Of a stretch of 64,000 nt of DNA, positions 45,560 through 53,590 are shown in pieces. The position numbers and the translations under genes were made by a program. The first letter of the stretch is position 1; each line of letters opens with the position of its first letter. This DNA comes from Chlorophyllum brunneum. Taxonomy: Eukaryota > Basidiomycota > Agaricomycetes > Agaricales > Agaricaceae. Below the pieces are notes generated by a model. The model did not search any database. It had not been told where the DNA came from and saw only the letters and a program-made list of their open reading frames with translations. The DNA lies in NCBI GenBank assembly GCA_963576785.1, contig OY756146.1, forward strand, positions 124,001 to 188,000. Direction: 5' to 3'.

Positions 45560-46606
45560 CATCGCTTCTTGATTTGGTTCTTCCACCAGTAAACAAGTAT
45601 AAACAACTCGTCCTCATTGTCTTAGTCATTGTACTCACTTGTTTCGGTGTCCTAGTTTACTGGGAACACACCCATGGCCTTTCCACATGTCATCACAACC
45701 CCCATTTGGTGAGGGGACTGGGCGCCATGTCCCTGAGTCCCCCGACACCCTTGACACCATCTGCAGGTCCTCAACAGGACCCATCCATTGTTCACACGAA
45801 TCTAGTCGCTCTAGAGGACCCCCGGACATTCTCAGGACCCCTACCAGTAGGAAGGGTTCTCATACCCCTTCACGTGCCCCCTCGCCATTGCCTGGGCCTG
45901 CTGTGGAGGAATATCATGGATTCATGGAATACAAAGAAGATCCCATCACCCCCTCTCAGGTAACCCCCAATGTACCTAGCCTTGTGCCCTCCTCCACCAG
46001 TTCCTTGTTCCCGTACTCCTGTTACCTTCTTAACACCATCGAAAGTGTTGCAGGGGACCTCAAAGCAGCCTCGGACTCTTTGGACTTAATCTCCACCTTT
46101 CTTAACAAGATGGTGGAGAATATTGACTGGACTGCCCTCCCAGGTAATTCAGTGTACCCCCTTGCTCGATCGATTATTCGATTGTGCAAGGCTATCGATG
46201 ACAGTGGGTAGTCTACTGTCAAACTTGGCTTCGGGATGCCTACCATTGGCACCATCCTAGTAGTATCTATGGGACTGGCCCCCACCGCTCCTGCTCCTGC
46301 TCCTCCTGCCCCTCATACTCCTCCTGTGCCAAGGGCTCGAGCTGTCCCCTGGCCTCCCCTGGCTGGGCCTCCCCCCCAGGATCCAGACGTTCCAATACCT
46401 GGTCCAGAGGGTGCTCTGAGTGGTCCTTGCCCCATTAGGGTTGGACCTTCTCCTCTCACAGGCAAGAGGACCTACCAGTACAAGCTGGTGGCTCCTCCTG
46501 CTCCTTTTACTCTAGCTGCCAAGCCAGGGAACAAGAGAACGTTCTCTGCAGTGGCTAAGGAGCCTGTCCCCCAACCGAAAGGGAAGGGGAAGGCAACTAC
46601 AGCATC

Positions 46607-46777
46607 TTTTTTTTTTTTTTTTTTTTTAATTCATCATGTTTAAGGTGGTGCGCAATGGCAGTCCACCTGTATCTACTATGACATGTATATACAATAGAGG
46701 GTACATGAAGATGGGCTCTCCCCTGGCCGAACTAGACTGCCGACAGGCGGTCTGGGTGAATAGTCGCAGAAACATGT
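46607..46777 (-). mobile_element. LINE A tail-only insertion (171 bp) with TSD
   Basis: Poly(T) then only the last about 150 bases of the LINE A 3' UTR, including the hairpin, reversed. The TSDs are GGCAACTACAGCATC (46592-46606) and GGCAACTATGGCATC (46778-46792). The other ORF1 copies have GGCAACTACGGCATC, so each TSD lost the same CpG, one to CpA and one to TpG. Confidence 0.93.
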
Positions 46778-46906
46778 GGCAACTATGGCATCAGGGACTG
46801 TTGTGCAGCTTGCACAGATATTCCCCTCACTTCCTCTGGACAGGATTCTTGCCATGGGCAAGCAAGCCTCTCCTCCCAAGTCCAAAGCCTCTAAGAAGAG
46901 GCTTAG

Positions 46907-47200
46907 TGTTACGACCTTAGTCTCTGACTCAGGTTGCAAGCCTTTGGATAAAGGAAAGGAAGTAGAGAAGGGAAGAAGGGATGATACGATTGGTAAAGTG
47001 TAAGGAATACATCAAGTATTGCTACACTTTATATACTAGTGGTGGCGGCTAATAATAAGGGAGACAAGTAAACGAGTCAGATAGGAGGCATAGCCTTTAG
47101 GGATGAAACAGGGGATGAAACGAGAAGTGAAACAAGTATGAGGGTACATGAGGTAACGGGCACAAGATAGGAATGAACAGTCTATCTATAGTTCATAACA
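46907..47200 (-). repeat. 3' LTR of Gypsy copy 2
   Basis: 294 bp, TGTTACGACC...CATAACA on the plus strand, same length as the 5' LTR and differing at five positions, all explained by CpG decay (ACG/ATG, CATGAGG/CACAAGG, ACAG/ACGG, CATA/CGTA). In sense orientation it has TATATAAAG followed about 34 nt later by ACACTTTACCAA, the probable transcript start. Confidence 0.95.
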
Positions 47201-47213
47201 ATACCTCCCTTTC
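47201..47213 (-). other. Polypurine tract
   Basis: On the minus strand GAAAGGGAGGTAT directly abuts the 3' LTR. It is in the expected position to prime plus-strand DNA synthesis. Confidence 0.75.
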
Positions 47214-47309
47214 AAGCTTCATGTCCTCATGATGCATATTACTGTAAAGGTCCTTTGTAAAATAAAGCATACGGAATTTTCGGAGAAGGTAGGAAAACGC
47301 GCTGAGCAT

Positions 47310-48146
47310 TTACTCGTTCATAGGTATGGCCGCTCCCAGAGCTCTGGCCAAGTCCTTCTTGTTCCCTCCGATGAGAGGTGCCTTGTCGACACGTCGTAAG
47401 CTGATCCAGAGGGGCGCGTGTGGCGGTCCTTCTTTGAACAGGAAGTGGGTGTGATTATTATATGTGGTGTTGTCGTTGGTGTGATTGCCTAAGAGCTTGT
47501 GTACGATGCTCCTCCAGTATTCGTTGTCCTTTTCCCCTTCCGACTTCAGTGTGCTATATCCTTGTGGTGGGTGGAAGGTCATGGGTATGATGGGGGGTAC
47601 TACCATGGTGAGGATGGTTTGGAGATGGGCTACTTCTTCTTCGATGTTGGGGTGAAGTAGTTGATCAGTGGCTGTTGCTTCTTGTGTCTTTTGTTCGCAT
47701 TTATGACAGATGTGATGTTGGATGGGGAATGGGTCATTACTAACGAGTAGTCGGTTGACAATGTGGTGGGAGAGGTTGTCTGTACTCCTGGACTCGTATG
47801 TATTGAGTCGTTCGGCTAGGGCTACGAGAATGCTGTGCATCTGAGCTCGTATATTGGAGATGACAATTAGTTGCAGGTTGTCATTGATCTCGTATAGGTG
47901 TCTCTCCAATTGGTCTCTCCTTCCCTTGTCGATGATAAACTGGTTGAGTCTTGGAGTGGCGTTGGATAGGGTATCCATTATTTTAGATGTGCCTTCTTGG
48001 GTTGCTTTCATTGCTGCACCCAGTAGTATCATGGTGTCGACTAGGGTCTCTCCTTCCATGAGTTCCTCATGGCTGGTTCTTTCTGGGACGAGTTCATCAA
48101 ATTCTTTGAGGTAGGGGTATGGAGTAAGTTGGCATTCGGCGGGCAT
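47310..48146 (-). CDS. Unrecognised accessory ORF between chromodomain and 3' LTR
   Basis: 278 codons, open, ATG 48146, 97 bp downstream of the chromodomain stop. I recognise no family. No signal peptide or membrane segment is evident, which argues against an env protein. Residues 30-130 are rich in Leu/Ile/Glu/Lys in a pattern compatible with helices or a coiled coil. A small His/Cys cluster HHICHKC lies at 144-150. 175-200 is Pro-rich, and the C-terminus is basic (RRVDKAPL, GNKKDL). It is the only gene-length frame in this element with no lesion while pol has several stops. Could be an element-specific accessory protein or a captured host gene. Confidence 0.6.
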   Translation of the reverse strand: MPAECQLTPYPYLKEFDELVPERTSHEELMEGETLVDTMILLGAAMKATQEGTSKIMDTLSNATPRLNQFIIDKGRRDQLERHLYEINDNLQLIVISNIRAQMHSILVALAERLNTYESRSTDNLSHHIVNRLLVSNDPFPIQHHICHKCEQKTQEATATDQLLHPNIEEEVAHLQTILTMVVPPIIPMTFHPPQGYSTLKSEGEKDNEYWRSIVHKLLGNHTNDNTTYNNHTHFLFKEGPPHAPLWISLRRVDKAPLIGGNKKDLARALGAAIPMNE

Positions 48147-48243
48147 GGTGTGTTATGAAGATAGTTGGCAAAGTCGAGGGTGAAGTGGATACCGCGAGTG
48201 ATGCATTGAGTGTAGTGGTTGCTTGGAATATGAGGTCTGTTGT

Positions 48244-48549
48244 TCATAATTGCTGCTTTTTACCTCCCCTTTTTATAGGTTTCGTCCTCAAAATCTTGCT
48301 CATAAACTCTTGTACTGCTTCCTTGGCGTTTTCCAGATTTGCTTCATCTTCCCATGTATCTTCTTCGGACGTATATCCTTTCCAGTGTATTAGGTACTGT
48401 TTTCGTCTTCCCTTTGTGCGGTGTCCTCGGACTTCATCTACCTCGTAGTGTTCCTCATCGTTGATTATCTCGGGGATCAGTGGTGGTGGAGTGCGCTGGC
48501 TGTCATACTTGGGTTTGTGATAGGGGACGAGGAGTCTACTGTTAAACAC
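48244..48549 (-). pseudogene. Chromodomain at integrase C-terminus
   Basis: The open segment starts with the end of the integrase GPY/F module (FNSRLLVPYHKPKY) and carries a chromodomain at residues about 35-82: HYEVDEVRGHR, QYLIHWKGY, EDTWE and a C-terminal helix LENAKEAVQEF. The aromatic cage-type residues (Y near 35, W and Y in HWKGY) are present. In chromoviruses this module steers integration to marked heterochromatin. It is the tail of pol, separated from the main pol frame only by nonsense codons (nearest at 48583-48585), so it is listed as part of a broken gene. Confidence 0.9.
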
Positions 48550-51500
48550 ATTGTGTATCGCCCATGTTTCAGGTAGCTCCAGTCAGTAGCTTGTTTCACC
48601 TATTTTCTCTTTTACCCAGAATGGTCCGTATCTCCTGTGATCAAGTTTTTTTGTCAGCCTTGTTGTCCTAATATTGTCTGCTTCAAGCCAAACTTGGTCT
48701 CCTGCCTCGTATTCGTGTTCTGGTTTTGTGCTATTCCATTTCTCCATTTGCATCTGGCTCTGTTGTAGTACCTCGATCGTTTTTTGGCATATGTCTTGTA
48801 ACTCTTGTATTCATTCCATGATCGCAGGTGCCTTGGATATGTTTGAGATATCCCCTTTCCATGGATGTCATCCATATACTATCTGGAACAGTGAATGTCC
48901 TGTGGCACTATGTGTTTTGTCGTTATACTGGAATTCTGCTGTGCTGAGCCATTTTTTCCAGTTGTCCTGCACATGGTTGATTACGTTTCTGAGGTATGCC
49001 TTGACCTCCTGGTTGATGCGCTCTGTCTGACCGTCTGTTTGTGGATGGTATGCCATGGATAGGTTACGTTGGGTGCCAGTTGCTCTGCAAAGTTCTGCCA
49101 TGAATTTTGATGCAAATTGTGGACCTCTGTCACTGATGATTCTGCGGGGTATCCCATGTTGTCTCCATATATTGTCACGATAAATGTCTCCTAACTCTTC
49201 GGATGATAGGGTGGTGTTAACTGTGCATAGTCTGATCATTTTGCTGAAACGATCAACGATGACAAGTATCGCGTCATATCCCTCTGATTCTGGTAGTGGT
49301 CCTATCATGTCGATTGATATTTCTTCCCATGGTCCAATGGGTATCGGTAGTGGATGGAGATGTGTGGTAGGTTGTGTCCGGAGTATCTTGTTTCGCTGAC
49401 ATATGTCGCATCCCTTGATGTATCGTTTAACATCATTGCGCATCTGTGGCCACCAATATGTCCTTTTGAGGAGTTCGATCATTCTGTGCTGTCCCGGGTG
49501 TCCTACATCTGTTCTGTTGTGGTGTTGTTGGAGTATTTCTTGGCATAACTCGGCGTTTGGTGGTACATATATTCTTCCTTTGAACATAGGCAGTCCATCC
49601 ATTTCCCATATCTCCTCTGGTTGTTTCTCCTTTTCTCTTAGCCACTGTGTTTCTCTTCTTTGCTCCTTTTGTAATCGGTGTTTCAGGTCCTCTTCTCCCG
49701 ATATTTCCCAAATTTGTCTGATCTCAGTGATAGTGTTGTCGAATAAGTGGTCGGGTAATAGCGTGATATCTGTGTTATCTCTGGTGGTGTCCGTTTTTGC
49801 TAGTCTTGATAGCATGTCTGCTTTTGTGTTTGTCTTTCCAGGTATGTGTTTTAGCATGTAGCGATATTCTTGTAATTCCAGTTGCCATCTTGCCTGTCGT
49901 CCTATGAGTTGTTGCGGTTTCCTGAAGTATTCTAAGTTCTTGTGGTCCGTCCATATCTCGAATGGTTTATTAGCATCGAGTAGGTACTGTCTCCACGTTT
50001 TGACTGCTTCTCGGATTGCTAGTAGTTCTTTGTCATAGATTTGGTAGTTTTGTTCTGCCGGTGTCATTGTTCTTGAGTGAAAGGCGATTGGGTGCCACTG
50101 ATCATTCTGGTTTTGTGACAACACCACTCCTACTCCATATCCCGATGCGTCCACTTCTACTCTGTATTGTCCTTTGTCTTGAGGCATTGCTAGTACTGGT
50201 TCGCTTGTGATCTTTTCCTTGATCTTCTCAAATGCCTGTTGTTGTCGTTCTGACCATGACCATTGCGCATCTTTCTTCTTCAGCTCGTGTAGGGGTGTTG
50301 CTATGTTACTGAAGTCTTGTATGAATCGTCGGTAGAAGTTTGCGAAACCCAGGAATTTTTCGACGTCTTTTACGGATTTGGGTGTTGGCCATTCTTTTAC
50401 TGCTTTCACCTTCTCTTCCTCCATTTTGACGCTGCCTTGTCCGACTATAAAGCCCAATATGGGTATTTCCTTCGTGTCGAACACACATTTTGATCGTTTG
50501 AAATAGAGTTGGTGCTTGGCTGCAATGTCTAAGAACCGCATTGTTCTTTTCTCGAGTTCTTCCTGTGTGGTTCCTGGAATGACAAAATCATCCATGTAGT
50601 TGACAAGCGCTCCCTCATGTAACATTTCCAGAAATACCATGTTCATCATCCTCTGAAAGGTCGCCGGTGAATTGCTCATCCCGAAGAACATGACCATAGG
50701 TTCGAATAATCCGCTGTTTGTTACAAATGCTGCCTTCCATTCATCCCCTTCTCTGATCCTGACGTTGTTATATCCCCAAATGATATCAAGCTTGTTGAAC
50801 ACCTTTGCGTCCTTTAACCAGTCTAGGACTTTGCCTATGAGTGGCAGTGGCATCTTGTCCTTGATGGTGTGTTCATTCAGCTTTTTGTAATCCTGTACCA
50901 GGCGTTTTGTTCCATCTTTTTTTGGTATGAAGAAGCATGGGGTGGCGTAGGGGGATTGTGATGGTCTGATTCGTCCTGAGGCGAAGTTTTTGTCGAGGAA
51001 TTTCTGTAGTTCCTGCTTCTCCGTTATTGTCATTGGGTAGACCTTGGACTGTAGTACCGGGGGTGCATCTTCGGACAGATTTATCTCGTGGTCCCATACC
51101 GTGTGTTCGGGTAGTTTGTCGAAGTTTTTCTTGTTGAATAGGTGGGTGTATCGTCGGAGGTATGGTGGTAGATCTTCATTGTTCATCCGGTCTGCCTTTT
51201 TCTCTTCAATGTGTTCTTTGATTGTCTGTATTCTCTCATTGAACCGTATGTCGCTATGTGATATTTTGCAATCATCTGGGCATCTGGTAAATTGTATGAC
51301 GTGATTGTTCCAATTGATCTCCAGGTTATGCTTGACCAGCCAGTTGTGTCCGAGATATAAGTCTGCACTTTCCAATTGTGTTACTAGAGCGTCAATTTGT
51401 TCCGTATGGTTGCCGTTGTTTAATACCAGTTGTGCTTTGTCCGTTATTTCTCCTTTTTTGTTTTCTGTTCCATCGGCATTGATTACTCTGATCGGGGTTT

Positions 51501-51660
51501 CCAGGGGTTTAGTCGGAATCTGTTCTTCGTCTATCATTCATTGTGCTATGCACGTGTGGGTGCATCCGGAGTCTACAAGGGTTGTAATTTGTCTGCGTCC
51601 TTTTCTTGTCTGGATTGTTGAGTCGAGGAGAAGTTCGCGCGTATCGTCTATTGTGGGCTA
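48550..51660 (-). pseudogene. Gypsy pol (protease, RT, RNase H, integrase), few stops
   Basis: Protease DSGCTH at 51555-51573, TGA at 51538-51540 (AGA in copy 1, so an ancestral CGA is likely), then 889 open codons: RT (residues about 150-330, NYMDDFV), RNase H (VEVDASGYG, TDHKNLEYF), integrase zinc site HH-CC (HHNRTDVGHPG...CDICQRN) and core with D, D and E (SIDMIGPLP, ISDRGPQFAS, NQEVKAYL). TGA at 48868-48870, 48811-48813 and 48583-48585 break the C-terminus; at least two sit where an arginine CGA would fit. A further TAG near 51660 is TAC in copy 1. The protease frame follows gag in phase after a TAG. Confidence 0.92.
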
Positions 51661-51699
51661 AAACAGAAACTCTAGATTTATTGGCTCGCGGGTTTGCGC

Positions 51700-52975
51700 C
51701 TACTCGGAGCCTTCAACAAAATCCTCTTTCTCCTCCATTTCTTGTTCATCGTCTTCGTTGATCTCTCTGATATGCACTTTCTTGGGTGCCCGGCAGTTCT
51801 TCGAGATGTGGCCCTGTTTGCCACAATTGTAACACGTTATCTTGGTGTATGTGACTTTCGTCTTCTTCCTGCAGTATTTGGCGATATGCCCATAGAGGTT
51901 GCAGTTGTAGCACCTTGGTTTCCCATTTTGATTGGTGTCTGCTTTTTGTCTTCCTATCTCCATGGGTTGTCCTCTACCTCCATAAGTAACTCCGGTGGTG
52001 GTTCTGACCTCTCCTCGGGTGATGTCCATTGCTTCATACCCTTGTCCTACTGCGAGGATTGTTGTTTTCCATTTGGTGTATGTTGTTGGAACGGAGGTTG
52101 TTGGGTAGCCTACTATGGTTCGGATGATGTCTGCTCTGGTGTGGCATTTGAGGAGGAATATTGTGTGGGTATTGTCTGTCCCCGCTTGGGCTTTCAATGC
52201 CTCGAAGCTGAGGGCCCTTTTAAGTTGGAATAGCCTACGCTTCGATTAAGAAATCTGCCGTGTTCCTCTTTCCTTGTTTGAATGTCTCAATTTCTCCTTC
52301 TGCTATGGCTTTCCTATTTCCCAAGGAAAATGTGGCTTCTATTTCTTTTGTAAAGTCATCCCAATCTGGTGTTTTCTTGTTTTGGATGGCTTGCAGCTGC
52401 GTGTTGGCGTAAGGGCCTGCTAGCCCTCCCTTCATTCTTGCCAAAATTGCCACTATCTTCTGTTCTTCTTCGTCTATCTTGTTGAACATTAACCATAAGG
52501 ATATTGCTCTCCACCAATCGTCGAATTGGGTTCTATCTCCATTGAAATATCCTGGCTCTGGAGCTAGGTTCTTTGGGACGTTGACTTCTTCTGGCATTTC
52601 TAGTTCTGTCTCTGGCTCGCTGTGTTCGTTTTCGTGGGTCTTGGTGATTTCTATATCGGCTGTGGCATCGGCGACTTCTGTGTCGAATTCTTCAAATGGG
52701 GCTGGTTCTTCATCTGTGCTGTGCTCGGATTCTTCTTCGTAGGTCTCGGTGATATCTATATTGGATGTGTTCTCGGCAACTTCTATGTCGAATTCAGTTT
52801 CAAATAGAGCTGTATTCTCATTTACGCTGTGTTCGGATTTCTGCCGTTTAGGGCCTTCAGGGATTTCTGATTCTGTTGATCTTTTAGATCCTGTTGCGAT
52901 GGGTGAACCCTGGATGTCTGTTGGTCTCGGAGCTCTGTGTCTTCTCGGTGTTTTCGATGAGCTACTGCTGCTCAT
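51700..52975 (-). pseudogene. Gypsy gag, frame broken by a 31-nt insertion
   Basis: ATG 52975. N-terminal 110 residues are acidic with two related blocks (SEHS...FDIEVAE...ITETYEEE and SEHS...FDTEVAD...ITKTHENE). A retrotransposon gag domain follows (PGYFNGDRTQFDDWW, GGLAGPYA, DWDDFTKEIE). The frame stops at 52235 inside a 31-nt insertion (52208-52238) absent from copy 1 and bounded by GT and AG in sense. Beyond it the original frame resumes: gag C-terminus with two CCHC knuckles (CYNCNLYGH-x4-C and CYNCGKQGH-x4-C, about 51800-51930) and TAG at 51700-51702. Without the insertion gag is about 415 residues. Confidence 0.88.
52208..52238 (-). other. 31-nt GT...AG insertion in gag
   Basis: On the sense strand it starts GTAGGC and ends CCTCAG, and lies between GAAGC and CTTCGAG. 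Leaving it out restores frame and similarity to copy 1 (FKALK segment). Either a very short intron or an indel that happens to have GT and AG ends. Confidence 0.4.
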
Positions 52976-53055
52976 ATACTGTTGTCTTGGTCAGAGGCTA
53001 TTATTCCAAGCCTAGCTATGTATAGTGGCACCTCTCTTGCAAGGTGAGTCGAATG

Positions 53056-53067
53056 ACACTTTACCAA
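53056..53067 (-). other. Self-priming primer-binding site (Gypsy copy 2)
   Basis: Sense strand TTGGTAAAGTGT, one base after the 5' LTR. It is the exact reverse complement of ACACTTTACCAA in the LTR (sense; plus coordinates 53152-53163 and 46990-47001), located about 34 nt downstream of TATATAAAG where the transcript should begin. No match to a tRNA 3' end was looked for by computation. Confidence 0.78.
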
Positions 53068-53068
53068 A

Positions 53069-53362
53069 TGTTATGACCTTAGTCTCTGACTCAGGTTGCA
53101 AGCCTTTGGATAAAGGAAAGGAAGTAGAGAAGGGAAGAAGGGATGATACGATTGGTAAAGTGTAAGGAATACATCAAGTATTGCTACACTTTATATACTA
53201 GTGGTGGCGGCTAATAATAAGGGAGACAAGTAAACGAGTCAGATAGGAGGCATAGCCTTTAGGGATGAAACAGGGGATGAAACGAGAAGTGAAACAAGTA
53301 TGAGGGTACACAAGGTAACGGGCACAAGATAGGAATGAACGGTCTATCTATAGTTCGTAACA
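53069..53362 (-). repeat. 5' LTR of Gypsy copy 2
   Basis: 294 bp, TGTTATGACC...CGTAACA on the plus strand. Promoter side: TATATAAAG (sense, plus coordinates about 53186-53194) and the proposed transcript start ACACTTTACCAA (53163 to 53152). Flanked outside by the TSD CTTAG. Confidence 0.95.
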
Positions 53363-53590
53363 CTTAGGATGACCACCGCTGGCCCCTCACAGCGCTAGAT
53401 AGTCATTGACTTCGAGGCTACCCCCGAAGTCTCCTCTTTTCACCTCGAAACCATGGTTAACTGGGGTTCCGTGGACTCATGCCTCCACATTCGAGTAGAG
53501 TCTACCTCTGCTGAGTACGGGGGTTTCACTCTGCGTACTAATGCTGTCCCCACTCCTGCTGACCTTGAGGTTGCCAAGATGTGGATTTCG

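Larger units (their letters stand above)
46907..53362 (-). mobile_element. Complete Ty3/Gypsy chromodomain retrotransposon (copy 2)
   Basis: 6456 bp, bounded by 294-bp LTRs and the 5-bp TSD CTTAG (46902-46906 and 53363-53367), inserted into LINE A ORF1. In sense order (minus strand): 5' LTR, self-priming PBS, gag with two CCHC knuckles, protease, RT, RNase H, integrase, GPY/F region, chromodomain, an unrecognised ORF, polypurine tract, 3' LTR. The five LTR differences are all transitions at CpG sites. Several nonsense codons, so this copy is inactive or nearly so. It is of the chromovirus type; self-priming recalls Tf1/sushi. Confidence 0.96.
45560..53590 (+). mobile_element. LINE A 5' part (5' UTR and ORF1), split by two insertions, 3' end missing
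   Basis: The intact 5' terminus CATCGCTTCTTGATTTGG is followed by the 5' UTR and ORF1. It is interrupted by a 171-bp A tail (46607-46777) and by Gypsy copy 2 (46907-53362), and resumes at 53368 until 53590, where it stops abruptly against copia sequence in the WISK segment of ORF1. Lacks ORF2 and tail, so it was truncated from the 3' side after insertion. Confidence 0.85.
45687..53590 (+). pseudogene. LINE A ORF1 remnant, interrupted
   Basis: Starts at ATG 45687 (MSSQPPFGEG). Open to 46211, where a TAG replaces the TGG of the GWSTV segment, then open from 46236 to about 46606 (Pro-rich and KGKGKATTA region). After the 171-bp insertion it continues to 46906, and after the Gypsy element from 53363 (MTTAGPS segment) to 53590, with further stops. 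The zinc-knuckle part is missing. Confidence 0.82.

Noticed and set aside
47310..48146. Envelope protein in the Gypsy element
   Set aside because: Position fits, but no signal peptide or transmembrane stretch is visible.
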